Below, piece by piece: positions 9,825-22,784 of a stretch of DNA of 64,000 bases. Numbering within the stretch: the stretch's first letter is position 1; each line of letters begins with the position of its first letter. Where the stretch lies: contig CM022302.1 in NCBI GenBank assembly GCA_011799875.1, positions 326,657,385-326,721,384 of the forward strand. The letters run 5' to 3'. The position numbers and the translations under genes were made by a program. The DNA comes from Thinopyrum elongatum (lineage: Eukaryota; Streptophyta; Magnoliopsida; Poales; Poaceae). The notes beneath the pieces are model-generated. The model did no database searches, was not told the origin of the DNA, and saw only the letters and a list, made by a program, of their open reading frames with translations.

Positions 9825-12156
9825 CAAGCACAGGGACTCACGGGAAGATATCACAACACAACTCTAACACAATTTAAACGGAGGTCCACAATATTACAAA
9901 CCAGGGATCCGAAGATCCGAATACATAAGTCAGTCATACAAATATTATCTGAGTACAGACATAGTTAGACAAGTTTTGCCTTAAGAAGGCTAGCACAAAC
10001 AGCGACACTAGATCGAAAGGCGTTGGCCTCCTGCCTGGGAGCCTCCGATCCTACTCCTGGTCATCTGGCTCGATCCAGTAGTAAGTACCCTCTGGACCCT
10101 CCTGGTAGTAGGCTCCGGTGGTGGCGTCTGGCTCCTGGACTCCATCGTCTGGTGTATCATCAAGGTGGGGTATATGGGGGAAAAGAGAAAATAAAGCAAC
10201 CGTGAGTACTCATCCGAAGTACTCAGCAAGCAAGGATCTATACTACATATGCAACATTATCAATGGAGAAAAGGCTGTATATGTGGACTGGGCTGCAGAA
10301 ATGCCAGAATAGAGAGAAAGGCCTAGTCCTATCGAAGACTAGCATCTTCAAACATCTTCTCAAAGCCATCATCTTGCAGCAGTAGAAGAAAGTAGAATAG
10401 CATTTTATTTAGCAAACATGTTGAAGTACAGCTCAAAGATCCTTCCTCGACTCCCAGCGAGAAAGTAATCCCGAAGCTTCAATTAAGTAACAAGTATCCA
10501 GTTTAAGTAGTAGATCGGGATACACAAACTGAGCGTCCTTTATCGTAGGACCGGCTATCGATAGAAGATTCATCCCTGCAGGGGTGCACTACTGTTACCC
10601 AACACGCTCGATCAACTCTGGCCAGACACACTTGCTGGGTAATGCCCGTCCTCGGAAGATCAACACAAAGCAGCGCCCTACCTAGGCTCGGCAGAGAGGT
10701 CAGCACGCCGGACTAACCTATGCACCCAGAGGTCTCGGGCCATCGCCCTGGGCACCCTGCGCGTTGCGAGACTGGCCGGGGTGCAGGCGCGACACTGAAC
10801 TCGTCAGTGAAGTATCCAGCCCAATCCCGACAATCAGCCCGCACGGTGAATCGTGACGTCAGACGAGCTTTCGGGGAAACGTACTTTGCAGAGGGTCCCA
10901 TAACCATTATCCCACGTGGTGGTAGTGCGTATAGGGCACGTCGACCCACTCAGATCACACACCCAAATCCAATAGGCTCAATTAGTATCAAGCGGAGACA
11001 ATCAGAGTCTCTGATGCTCCGCCACAATGTCACACTCGAGTGCCCTTCCGGCACACCCGAAATCATAGATCCCCAGCGGGTACCCACCAGGGTGGACCCG
11101 CCTGTGACAAAGGTCAAGTAGCCGTGTGGTCAAATCATCAGGGTGAACGTATGAGGTATCACCCTCGAGGTTCACACTGAGGGGTCGCACGACAGAGTCG
11201 TATCGGAAATGGAGAAGGAGGAATCACCCTCGATGACCACGACCGAACAGCTATACTGCAGAGTATTCATCGTGAGTGCGTTACGAGGTATCACCCTCGG
11301 CACTCGATAGTTACTACGCAGAGTCGTACAACTTAGGGGGTGTGAAGTGAGGTGTCGGTCTCTGGTCGACGATCACGTTGATCGAGTCGTCGATGATCAA
11401 GCAGGGGCAACAAGGGTAAGGTGGTGGGGTCACTGATGGTTCATCACCAACCTATACTAAACAGTTTATCATAGGCAGGTAAGGTAGCAATGAACAGGTT
11501 ACAACAGCAGGCTATGCATCAGAATAGGAGCATACATTAACAGTAGCGAAATCTAATGCAAGCAGGAGAATAGAATGGGCGATATCTGGAATGCTCAAGG
11601 GGGGGGGGGCTTGCCTGGTTGCTCTGGCAAGAGAGGGAGGTCGTCAACGGGCTGCTCGTCGGTAGAGTAGTCGTAACCTGGTGCAGCGTCGTCGGTCTCG
11701 GCGTCTATCGAGAGAGAAGGAGGGGGAGAGAAACAATAAATTTCACGGCAATAATGCAAACAATATGTATGACATGCCTAAATGATATGCCGGGGTGTTC
11801 TACTGCCTAACTAAACGATTTAGTTAATTTAGGAATTTATTTGGATTTATTTAATTAAAGTTGGGCACTATTCATTTACTGAAATCGGTCTAAAAGTTCA
11901 ATGTTCTTATAGCTGCGGGCGTCTGACGGGAATACGGAGGGCGTATCCGGGTTCGTATCGTCGTTCTGAGCAAGTTTCATGTATAAAATATTTTGATCGG
12001 AGTTACGGTTTAAAAGATATGATTTTCTAAAGTTTAAAACAATTTCTGAATTTTCTTTAAATATTTAATTCGAATTATCCAAAACAGTGGCAGAAATCCC
12101 TTTTTTTTATACCCAGACTTTGCTAGCCCATAAGAATGACAGGTGGGGCCCAGTGT

Positions 12157-12175
12157 TGACTCAGCAGCTGACTCA
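12157..12175. promoter_or_regulatory. Paired TGACTCA motifs in LTR-A
   Basis: TGACTCA occurs at 12157-12163 and 12169-12175, at the place where the other LTRs carry a TGACGTCA dyad. Both motif types are bZIP-class binding sequences. Confidence 0.45.
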
Positions 12176-13152
12176 GCAAATCTTATCCAAATGAACAGTG
12201 CACTGTGGGTCCCATCTGTCATTTTCAGTAGTTTTAATTAGAGGTTTAATTAGACTAGTTAATTGATTGGGACCCACGTGTCAGTGCCTGGCATTTTATT
12301 TAAATGAGTATTTAGGACAGGGGGCCCACATGTCATAGTCTACTTAGCAGGGGGTTAGGTTAGTGACTAATTAGGCTTAGTTAGGATGGGCCCCACTGGT
12401 CAGTGGGTCACCCACTGGTTTAAGCGTGCGTGCGTGCGTGCCCGCCGGCGAGCAGAGGACGGTGGCGTGCACGTAGGCAGCGGCTCCGGCGACCATTTAA
12501 GCAGCGGTTGGCACGGATCGGTCGAGGGCCTCGCCGCGCACCCACTGGAACAAACCGCAGGTGCTGGGACGGTCGAAGTCGGCCACCATGTTGGCGGCGA
12601 GCGACGGCTGAGGCACGGCCTCGTCGGCAAATGGACTACGAGAAGCGGAGGGGGAGGGGGAAAGGTCGCTGAGGACCGGGAGCTCACAGGGAGCTCGGGA
12701 GCGCGCTCGACGGAGACGGAGAAGCTGTGGTGGCGGTGGGTCGGCGGTGATGACCGGCGGGGCAGAGAAGGTAGACGCGGCTGATCCGGCGAGGTAGGGG
12801 TCCCGGGCTCAATCCCGTGGTCGAAGAAGACGAAGAGGAGGTCGGCGGAGAGGACGGGCATGGTGGATGCGGCGCCAGGAGGCCGGTGGATGCGCGGACG
12901 ATGACGACACGGGGTGTCCTTGCGGGCGTTCGGGGCGGGCTCGGCGAGCGGGGAGAGGCGAGGAGGCCGGCGGTGCAGCGGGGAGGCGGGGCGGCATGGA
13001 GGCGGCATGGACGGTGGGGCGCGCCAGGCGGCGACGGCCGCGTCGGGAGGAGGGGAATCGAATGCGCCCCTCCCCTGTGCGTCTGCGTGTGTGTGTGTGG
13101 GTGACGGCGCGAGGAGGGAGTGGATCGGGCTCTGTGGGGGTGTTGGGCTAGC

Positions 13153-13205
13153 TAGGGTTTGGGTGGGGGTTAAGTAGGCTTAGGTGGGCCGGGGGTAGTT
13201 GGGCC
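13153..13205 (-). promoter_or_regulatory. Telobox and site-II motif cluster in LTR-A
   Basis: On the minus strand AAACCCTAG (13160-13152) sits next to two GGCCCA motifs (TGGGCC on + at 13185-13190 and 13200-13205), at the upstream edge of the GC-rich cassette in element sense. In plants, telobox plus site-II (TGGGCC/T, TCP-bound) pairs mark promoters of translation and cell-cycle genes. A role here is inferred. Confidence 0.5.
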
Positions 13206-13726
13206 GGCGCAGTGGCCTTTTCCATTTCCTTAGTTTGTTTTATTTTAGCTTTTAGTTATTTTTTTTATTATTATTTTCTTTTCTCTGTTTAGTAATAGTC
13301 AGGTCACCATTTGAGTTTTGTAAAACATGAGACCTAGTTCATAAATACCAGTGCATTATTCCATAACACCTAAAATTAGTTTGGACAAAACATAATTCCA
13401 TATTTATTTCAGATTTAATAAATGGTTATTAAATATTATCTTTATCCACTGTTTGAGGTTGTTCGAGTCACTTATCCAATTCCAATGATGTTGGTTTCAA
13501 TTTTAGAATAGCCTCTGGAATATTTGTTATTTATCTGACATTTTAGCTCCTATGTTGGACAACTTTCATATTCCACTTTCATTTAAATTTGAATTTGACT
13601 TAGGAGTTGAAATGCAATGTGATGCTAATGATGATTATGCACTGTTGATCATACTAACATGTCATTATCAAAAGTGATTACTGTTGCTAATCACCGGGGG
13701 TGTTACAACTCTCCTCATCTATTAAG

Positions 13727-13745
13727 AATTCTCGTCCCGAGAATT
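13727..13745 (-). other. Hairpin overlapping the gag-pol stop codon, copy 1
   Basis: Arms AATTCTCG (13727-13734) and CGAGAATT (13738-13745) flank a 3-nt loop; the stop codon is at 13746-13744. The same structure lies at 22785-22803, and with a changed but still paired stem at 60433-60451. Confidence 0.7.
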
Positions 13746-16700
13746 AAGAGGAAGACTGAAAGAAAGAGGGGTATTCTTCGTGAAGACGATCCTCGCGTTC
13801 CCAAGTGGCTTCATCTTCAGAATGATTTGACCACTGAACCTTGAGGAACTTGATTGACTTTTGACGTGTTCGACGCTCAGCTTGATCAAGAATACGGATG
13901 GGATATTCTGGATATGACAGATCTTCCCGTAATTCAAGCACTTCATGATCCACAGCTCGAATAGGATCCTTGAAGCAGCGGCGGAGTTGGGATACATGAA
14001 AGACGTCATGTACTTGAGAAAGGTTTGGCGGCAATTGCAACTGATATGCCACTTCTCCTCGACGGGCAAGAATACGGAACGGGCCAATGTAGCGAGGGGC
14101 TAACTTGCCTTTGATTCTGAACCGATGAGTGCCTTTCAACGGAGTGACGCGGAGGTAAGCTTGCTCGCCAGGTTGATAGACTATTTCCTGGTGCTTACGG
14201 AATTAGTTGTCTTTGACGAGACTGAGCAGATTTCAAATGTTCACGAACAATGCGGACTTGTTCTTCAGCTTGCCGAATAATGTCCGGTCCGACGAGTGAG
14301 CGTTCCCCAGTTTCTGACCAATTCAGAGGGGTTCGACACTTACGACCGTATAGAACTTCAAACGGTGCCATCTTCAGACTAGCTTGATAGCTATTGTTGT
14401 AAGAGAATTCGGCATACGGGAGAGATTCCTCCCATTTCTTACCAAAGGAGATGACGCAAGCTCGAAGCATATCTTCGAGCACTTGATTAACTCGTTCAAC
14501 TTGACCCTGTGACTGAGGGTGAAAAGCGGTGCTAAAAGACAGGTGTGTTCCCATAGCTTCTTGGAAACTATTCCAGAATCTGGAGGTGAAGAGGCTGCCA
14601 CGATCAGAACTGATCTCCAACGGAACACCGTGGAGTGACACAATTCGGGAAACATACAAGTCTGCTAACTGGCTAGCAGTGATTGTCTCCTTAAATGGCA
14701 GAAAGTGGGCAACCTTAGAGAATCGGTCAATGACGACAAATATAGCATCATTACCCTTCTGGGATTTGGGAAAACCAATAATGAAATCCATTTGGACCTT
14801 GTCCCATTTCCATTCAGGAATTGTAAGGGGTTGCAGAGTTCCTGCGGGCCTTTGATGTTGAGCTTTAACGCGGCGACAAACGTCACACTCAGAAACATAA
14901 CGAGCAATGTCTCGCTTCATATTAGGCCACCAGTATCTCTGACAAATGTCACGGTACATCTTCGTGCTACCAGGATGAATTGACAGAGGAGTGTCATGAG
15001 CTTCCATCATAACGTGTTCTCTCTCATTCTTGAACTTGGGTACGAAGAGACGGTGTTGGAAAAATAGGATCCCATCATTATCAAGATGGAACTCCGAAGG
15101 TTTTCCTTTTTCAAGGTATCGCTTAATCCTTTCAACTTCAGAGTCATACCGTTGCATAGTTTTGATGTTGAGTTCTAAATCTGGTTCGACAACGAGGGTA
15201 TTGAGATAACCCTGTGGAACAATGTGGAGGTTCAATTTACGAAACTCTTCATAAAGAAGAGGTTGTGATTCCTGAACCATATGGTTGCTGCAATAAGCCT
15301 TGCGGCTCAAAGCATCGGCCATTACATTAGCCTTGCCGGGGGTATATGAAATATTCATATCATAATCGGCAATTGTTTCGAGCCATCTTTGTTGACGAAG
15401 GTTCAGATCTGGTTGAGTATATAAATACTTCAAACTTTGATGATCCGTATATATCTCACAACGGTTACCGAGAAGGTAATGTCGCCATAGCTTCAAGGCA
15501 TAGATAACCGCAGAAAGTTCAAGATCATGCACGGGATAATTTTCTTCATGAGGACGCAATTGTCGGGAGGCATAAGCAATCACTTTGCGCTCTTGCATTA
15601 GGACACAGCCTAATCCTTGACGAGATGCATCACAGTATATCACGAAATCCTTTTGGGAATCCGGGGGTGCTAATACTGGGGCAGATGTCAATTTATCTTT
15701 TAGTGTCTGAAAGCTTTCTTGACATTTTTCGGTCCACTCAAATTTAACACCTTTGTGAAGCAGATATGTCAATGGTTTTGCAATCTTGGAAAAGTTCTCA
15801 ACGAATCGACGGCAATAACTAGCAAGTCCGAGAAAACTTCTGACTTGCTTAACATTCTTCGGGGGAGTCCAGTCAAGAATAGCCTGAACTCGTTCGGGGT
15901 TAACAGCAATTCCATCCTTGGAAATCACATGTCCAAGGTAAGTTACTTCAGGAAGCCAAAATTCGCATTTGGAATACTTGGCATACAACTGGTGTTCTCG
16001 GAGCCTTTCTAGAACAAGGCAGAGATGTTCAGCATGTTCCTCTTTATTCTTAGAATAGACCAGAATATCATCTAGATATACCACGACGAATTTGTCGAGG
16101 TAATCCATGAATATATAATTCATCAGACGGGAGAATGTAGCTGGGGCATTCGTTAGGCCAAATGACATGATGGTGTATTCATAGGAGCCATAACGAGTGA
16201 CGAATGCAGTCTTGGGAATGTCCTCTTCACGGACACGGATCTGGTGATAACCCAACCTCAGTTCGAGTTTAGAGAACACCGACGATCCAGCGAGTTGATC
16301 ATAAAGATCATTGATACGGGGCAGTGGGTATTTATTCCGGATTGTGGCTTGGTTAATGGGCCGGTAATCCTGAACCAATCGGTTAGTTCCATCCTTCTTC
16401 TTAACGAAGAGTGAAGGTGCTCCCCAAGCAGAGGAACTGGGGCGGGTGAAACCACTCTTAAGTGACTTGTCGATTTCTTCCTTAAGCTCAAGAAGGTGAT
16501 GCGGAGGCATCTTATAAGGTCGCTTGGCAATAGGAACGGTGCCAGGCTTCAAGTCAATGGCAAACTCGACAGCTCTAGCCGGGGGTATGCCTGGAAGTTC
16601 TTCTGGAAAGACGTCTGGAAAATCTCGAACGACAGGAACGTTCTCGATCCCTTCCAGAGGTGAGGCGTTCAAAGCATTCATAACATATATCTCAGCTTCA

Positions 16701-18169
16701 GCGTCTCGAGTAATTCGGGCAGTGTAGTTCACTATCTCATCGGAGGGGTGAAGAAGTTGGATAACTTTAGTGGCACAATTGATCGAAGCAACGTGAGCTT
16801 TCAACCAATTCATTCCAAGTATAAGGTCTATGGTGGAAGACTTCAGGACGATGGGCGAGGCAAGGAATTCCAATCCTTTAATTTCGACGGTAACGTCAGG
16901 TGCTATTACGTCAGCATGACAATGACCTCCGGGAGTTTTAATGACTAACGGAGTATGCATTTTCTCATATTGAATGCCATGCATCAATGCAAACTTTCCA
17001 GAGATGAATGAATGTGATGCTCCTGAATCAAATAAAACAGAAGCAGGTACTGAGTTAACAAGAAGGGTACCCATCACAGTAGCAGGTTGATCCTGGACTT
17101 CTTCAATGTCAATGTTGTAGGCGTGTCCACGACCATGTGCAGCAGACCCAGTATTATAGTTGCGGGTTTGGTTGTTGCCACGACCATTGCCACGGCCAGC
17201 ACGAGGAAAGGCTAACTGATTCTGATTCTGGCGGCAGTCTTTAGCCTGGTGTCCTGGTTTGCGGCACTTGAAACACAAACCATCTTCAGGACGAAGAGGG
17301 GCATTGTTCGGAATAGCTTGAGCCTTTGACGGCCTCGGTGGTGGAGGAGGCAGACGTGGTGCAGCATTGTTCTTTGGCGCAGAGGTATTGGGACGGAACG
17401 CGTTGTTGGGAATCCAAACTCTACGCTTCGGTGCTGAGCCCGAAGATGAGCCAGCATCACGATAGCGCTTCTGCGAGTCCTTGTGTTCCATCTGAGCGGT
17501 CTCAACAAGAATAGCCTTGTTCACTAGAGTTGAGAAGTCATTGATGTCTTGAGCAGCTAGTGCAAGCTTGAGGTCAGGGTGTAGTCCATTACGGAACTTC
17601 TCTTGTCTGCGAGCATCTGTGGCGATGTCTTCTTCAGCATAGCGGGAGAGGTCTAGAAATTCCCGCTGATAAGCTTCAACGGTCTTATTGCCCTGGGTGA
17701 GGTTACGGAACTGGGTCTTCATGCGTTCCATAATTGCTTGAGGGATGTAACGTGTACGGAAAGCAGCCTGGAACTCATACCAGGTAATGACTGTTCCAAC
17801 AGGCAGAGTACGCTTGTGTGTGTCCCACCATTGAGCAGCGGGGCCCTTTAAGAAAAAGGCCGCGAAGTTGACATAGTTGGCGGGGGCGACATTAGCTGAC
17901 TCCATCTCGTGAGTGATGTCGCGGAGCCAGTCATCGGCATCCAGGGGCTTGTCAGAGTTGCGGAACTGCGTTGGGTTGAGTCGCGTAAACTCTGTCAAAG
18001 TTATTGAAGCTGGGTTCTGGTTCTGGTTGTTCTGATGCGGAAACTGAGCCATGATTCCAACCATGAACTGACGGTTGAGCTCAAACTGTTGCATCATAGC
18101 CGCCATATAGTCTGGCGGTGGTGGGCGTTCAGGGGCACGACCACGACCACGACCACCTGGTCTAACCAT
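13744..18169 (-). pseudogene. Chromovirus gag-pol polyprotein, frameshifted copy
   Basis: The ATG at 18169 (MVRPGG) begins gag-pol in the same order as the intact copy at 22802-27229. The frame stays open to 14195, through gag, protease, RT, RNase H and the integrase catalytic core. It then breaks in a cluster of changes around 14197-14240, where this copy is 2 bp shorter. The remaining integrase tail and chromodomain continue in another frame, 14139-13744. A second defect is the first RT catalytic Asp in [12 protein letters not shown], replaced by Glu (codon at 16264-16262). Other differences from copy 2 are few, mostly C/T or G/A transitions. It cannot make a complete polyprotein. Confidence 0.9.
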
Positions 18170-18419
18170 CCTGCTAAGTATCAACAGGGGGTAGCTTAGT
18201 AAAAGCAATTGCGAGCGTTTAGTGTCAAACATGATGTAACTCGACCACAAATTAAGTAGTGTAACAGATACATAACATCAGTCGATTAAGACATACAGAC
18301 CCATACATGGTCGGTTAAAATCGGGCAGCATGACGGCACAAAATTGAAAAACTAGAGACACTAGGCGGCGCGCAGGCACGCGATAAGGAAGTACACAACG
18401 TGACATAGCAAAGGCTACA

Positions 18420-19190
18420 TCAGCGTCGGAGAAAACCACTGAAACGGGGTAACTGCAAGTGCTGACGACGAATATTCGTCGCGGAAGGATCCTGTGCTCC
18501 ATGTGCACTCTGATGCAGAACCCGGTCTCGAACTGTAAGAAGAGGTCCACGTGCAGGCGTGTGACCTCCCACAGCAGGCCAATCAATACAAGCATACATC
18601 TGAGTCCTGCGCGGGTAAAGGATGTGCTCCGGATGTATCCCTACACGAACAGCGGGCATCAACTGCGTCATAGCATCGTAGAGACGTGCTCGAGTGGCAA
18701 CCAACTCGACGGCAAGAGCCCGAACAGTGCGATCCAGAGCCTGAGTGCACTGAATCAGAACGCGGTGGTCATATCGGCGAGGCTCGTACGGGGCACAGAT
18801 AGCTGTGTAGTATCCGGTAGCATCTCCAGCAGGGGCATACGGAATGTATCGGAACTCAGAGTCATCCAATATACCACTGAACTGTCCTCGAAGACGTGCG
18901 ACAGCAGAGTAGGCGGCATCATGTACTGCCATCTCAATCGTCACGCCGATACCGTGGAAAAGGTGCAGCTCGGTGTCTGAGTCATTCTGTCGATCATAGA
19001 TTCGAACATCAGCATGGTACTGCTCCTGATTAAACTCGCGGTAATTCTCGTAAACCATGTACTCAGGGTACCAGCGGTAGCCAAGTCTGGTCATGAGAGC
19101 GATCAGCACAGCTGGAAAACCAGGGGCATCACGAGCCCAAGTGCGAAGCACAAGCTGTGTCGTAGGATGCGGTGGAAACAAACGGTCCAT
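18420..19190 (-). CDS. Pre-gag ORF (256 aa), chromovirus internal domain 1
   Basis: An ATG at 19190 (MDRLFPPHP) opens 256 codons ending at 18420, between the primer site and gag. It is preceded directly by a pyrimidine-rich tract ending TTTCAG, which looks like a splice acceptor. I do not recognise a domain. The protein is rich in Arg, Tyr and Leu, has no zinc knuckle and no obvious membrane segment. The identical protein is encoded at 28250-27480, and close homologues lie on the plus strand at 52872-53642 and 56526-57290. Many differences between the minus and plus copies are silent third-position changes, so it has probably been under protein-level constraint. It does not resemble gag or pol; its role (accessory, nuclear, RNA binding or other) is unknown. 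Confidence 0.7.
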   Translation of the reverse strand: MDRLFPPHPTTQLVLRTWARDAPGFPAVLIALMTRLGYRWYPEYMVYENYREFNQEQYHADVRIYDRQNDSDTELHLFHGIGVTIEMAVHDAAYSAVARLRGQFSGILDDSEFRYIPYAPAGDATGYYTAICAPYEPRRYDHRVLIQCTQALDRTVRALAVELVATRARLYDAMTQLMPAVRVGIHPEHILYPRRTQMYACIDWPAVGGHTPARGPLLTVRDRVLHQSAHGAQDPSATNIRRQHLQLPRFSGFLRR

Positions 19191-19569
19191 CTGAAACAGA
19201 GGAAATTCAGATTTGTCAAATGACAATGAGAAGTTTAACACAACTCGGAGAGAAAGGTTAAACAAAACAATGGAAAGGAAAATGATTATCAGACTAATCA
19301 GATCAACGACAGGGAAATCGCACAGATATCCAGCTCTCCGGGTAGACGGGATTTACGAGATCCTAAGTGTCGGCGTTAGTAAAATTTATTTAACCCGACT
19401 AGAAGAGAGATCAGAGTCCCAGAGTATAGACGAGGAATAAAAGATCCTAATACCACCCAGTTGGCGACGTGGGCCCGTAAGCCACACAGCCAAGTTAGTA
19501 AATTAGTTTTTCAATGTCTAGACTCAACTTCGGCCAAGGAATTGGAAGGGGGCTTCCTACAGGCAGTCA

Positions 19570-19581
19570 GCTCTGATACCA
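19570..19581 (-). other. Primer-binding site (Met initiator tRNA type), internal domain 1
   Basis: The minus-strand TGGTATCAGAGC lies three bases from the end of LTR-B. It matches the 3' end complement of plant initiator Met-tRNA, the usual primer of this retrotransposon group. It fixes element orientation as minus. Confidence 0.9.
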
Positions 19582-19584
19582 ACT

Positions 19585-22500
19585 TGTGACGCCCCCGGTT
19601 CAATCGTACACTAATCATACACGCAAACGTGTACGATCAAGCACAGGGACTCACGGGAAGATATCACAACACAACTCTAACACAATTTAAACGGAGGTCC
19701 ACAATATTACAAACCAGGGATCCGAAGATCCGAATACATAAGTCAGTCATACAAATATTATCTGAGTACAGACATAGTTAGACAAGTTTTGCCTTAAGAA
19801 GGCTAGCACAAACAGCGACACTAGATCGAAAGGCGTTGGCCTCCTGCCTGGGAGCCTTCGATCCTACTCCTGGTCATCTGGCTCGATCCAGTAGTAAGTA
19901 CCCTCTGGACCCTCCTGGTAGTAGGCTCCGGTGGTGGCGTCTGGCTCCTGGACTCCATCGTCTGGTGTATCATCAAGGTGGGGTATATGGGGGAAAAGAG
20001 AAAATAAAGCAACCGTGAGTACTCATCCGAAGTACTCAGCAAGCAAGGATCTATACTACATATGCAACATTATCAATGGAGAAAAGGCTGTATATGTGGA
20101 CTGGGCTGCAGAAATGCCAGAATAGAGAGAAAGGCCTAGTCCTATCGAAGACTAGCATCTTCAAACATCTTCTCAAAGCCATCATCTTGCAGCAGTAGAA
20201 GAGAGTAGAACAGCAATTTTATTTAGCAAACATGTTGAAGTACAGCTCAAAGATCCTTCCTCGACTCCCAGCGAGAAAGTAATCCCGAAGCTTCAATTAA
20301 GTAACAAGTATCCAGTTTAAGTAGTAGATCGGGATACACAAACTGAGCGTCCTTTACCGTAGGACCGGCTATCGATAGAAGATTCATCCCTGCAGGGGTG
20401 CACTACTGTTACCCAACACGCTCGATCAACTCTGGCCGGACATACTTGCTGGGTAATGCCCGTCCTCGGAAGATCAACACGAAGCAGCGCTCTACCTAGG
20501 CTCAGCAGAGAGGTCAGCACGCCGGACTAACCTATGCACCCAGGGGTCTCGGGCCATCGCCCTGGGCACCCTGCGCGTTGCGTGGCTGGCCGGGGTGCAG
20601 GCGCGACACTGAACTCGTCAGTGAAGTATCCAGCCCAATCCCGACGATCAGCCCGCACGGTGAATCGTGACGTCTGATAAGCTTTCGGCGAAACGTACAT
20701 CGCAAAGGGCCCCATAACCATTATCCCGCGTGGTGGCAGTGCGTATAGGGCACGTCGACCCACTCAGATCACACACCCAAATCCAATAGGCTCAATTAGT
20801 ATCAAGCGGAGACAATCAGAGTCTCTGATGCTCCGCCACAATGTCACACTCGAGTGCCCTTCCGGCACACCCGAAATCATAGATCCCCAGCGGGTACCCA
20901 CCAGGGTGGACCCGCCTGTGAAAAAGGTCAAGTAACCGTGTGGTCATAATCATTAGGGTGAACGTAAGAGGTATCACCCTCGAGGTTCACACTGAGGGGT
21001 TGCACGACAGAGTCGTATCGGACATGGAGAAGGAGGAATCACCCTCGATGACCACGACCGTACAGCTATGCTGCAGAGTATTCATCAGGAGTGCGTTACG
21101 AGGTATCACCCTCGGCACTCGATAGTTACTACGCAGAGTCGTACAACTAAGGGGGGGGTGTGAAGTGAGGCGTCTGTCTCTGATCGACGATCACGTTGAT
21201 CGAGTCGTCGATGAACAAGCAGGGGCGACGAAGTAAGGTGGTGGGGTGACAGATGGTTCATACCAACCTATACTAAACAGTTTATCATAGGCAGGTAAAG
21301 TAGCAATGAACAGGTTACAACAGCAGGCTATGCATCAGAATAGGAGCATACATTAACAGTAGCGAAATCTAATGCAAGCAGGAGAATAGAATGGGCGATA
21401 TCTGGAATGCTCAAGGGGGGGGCTTGCCTGGTTGCTCTGGCAAGAGAGGGAGGTCGTCAACGGGCTGCTCGTCGGTAGAGTAGTCGTATCCTGGTGCAGC
21501 GTCGTCGGTCTCGGCGTCTATCGAGAGAGAAGGAGGGGGAGAGAAACAATAAATTCCACGGCAAATATGCAAACAATATGTATGACATGCCTAAATGATA
21601 TGCCGGGGTGTTCTACTGCCTAACTAAATGATTTAGTTAATTTAGGAATTTATTCGGATTTATTTAATTAAAGTTGGACACTATTCATTTATCGAAATCG
21701 GTCTAATTGTTCAACGTTCTTATAGCTGCGGGCGTCTGACGGAGATACCGAGGGCGTATCCGGGTTCGTATCGTCGTTCTGAGCAAGTTTCATGTACAAA
21801 GTATTTTCATCGGAGTTACGGTTTATTTAATATGATTTTCTAAAGTTTTTATTAATTTTTGAAATTTAATTAATTATTTAATTCAACATTATCCGAAACA
21901 GTGATTGATGACGTCAGCATGACATCATGCTGACGTCAGCAGCCACCTGACAGGGTGGGTCCCACCTGTCATAGGCTGTTAGGTTAATTAGGTTTAATTA
22001 ATTTAATTACTGATTAATTAACACTAATTAGTTAATTAGATTAACCTAATCAGGATTAATTAACTAATTAATTAACTAATTAATTATTTAATTAATCATT
22101 TTATTTATTTCTATTTTTATTTTCTATTTCTTTTAAATCGTTTTTAGGGGGGTGGGCCCCATCTGTCAGCGGCACAGGGGGGGCAGGGCCCACCGGGCAG
22201 TGGCCCATACGGCCACACGGGGCGGGCGTGGGCGCAGCCCGAGCGGGCGCGTCCAGGGTGCGCCCGGGCGCTGGCCACGGGCGCCGGCGAGGCGCGGCTG
22301 GACGGGTCGGTGGTGAGCGCGGGGCCACGGCGCGCGATGCGGACGAGCGCGCGGGCGAGGTGTGGGGGCGCGCGCGCGTGCGGGTGGCCGCGGCGAGCGG
22401 AGGCAGAGGCGAGAGGACGAGCGGCAGCGGCGGCTGGAGTGGGCAAAACATAATTCCATATTTATTTCAGATTTAATAAATGGTTACTAAATATTATCTT

Positions 22501-22765
22501 TATCCACTGTTTGAGGTTGTTCGAGTCACTTATCCAATTCCAATGATGTTGGTTTCAATTTTAGAATAGCCTCTGGAATATTTGTTATTTATCTGACATT
22601 TTAGCTCCTATGTTGGACAACTTTTATATTCCACTTTCATTTAAATTTGAATTTGACTTAGGAGTTGAAATGCAATATGATGCTAATGATGATTATGCAC
22701 TGTCGATCATGCTAACATGTCATTATCAAAAGTGATTACTGTTGCTAATCACCGGGGGTGTTACA
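19585..22765 (-). repeat. LTR-B, shared middle LTR of the array (3181 bp)
   Basis: Starts TGTGACGCCCCCGG, ends GGGGGTGTTACA. It is about 750-900 bp shorter than LTR-A and LTR-C because most of the central cassette is missing: a GC-rich piece at 22140-22446 joins directly to GGGCAAAACATAATTCC. It carries private substitutions in blocks, for example 20580-20740 and 20930-20970, that neither LTR-A nor LTR-C shares, while its right end resembles LTR-A more than LTR-C. It is therefore not a simple crossover product of those two. Confidence 0.9.
21909..21938. promoter_or_regulatory. 30-bp TGACGTCA dyad in LTR-B
   Basis: Perfect 14-bp inverted arms TGACGTCAGCATGA and TCATGCTGACGTCA are separated by CA. 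TGACGTCA is the classic bZIP/TGA-factor site. Confidence 0.6.
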
Positions 22766-22784
22766 ACTCTCCTCATCTATTAAG

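Larger units (their letters stand above)
9773..13707 (-). repeat. LTR-A of the minus-strand chromovirus array (3935 bp)
   Basis: On the + strand it starts TGTGATGCCCCCGG and ends GGGGGTGTTACA; in element sense it begins TGTAACACCCCC. Its outer parts match LTR-B and LTR-C. Its centre (about 12040-13320) is largely private and GC-rich, and ORFs there are not supported as genes. The poly-G at 11599 and short TGTGACGCC-type hairpin near the end are shared with the other copies. Confidence 0.9.

Noticed and set aside
12400..13008. 202-codon minus ORF in the LTR-A cassette
   Set aside because: High GC content removes stop codons in all frames; the proline/arginine-rich translation shows no family features and is not shared with the other LTRs.
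14529..17514. Plus-strand ORFs opposite gag-pol
   Set aside because: Antisense shadows of the polyprotein, repeated at the same offsets opposite copy 2.
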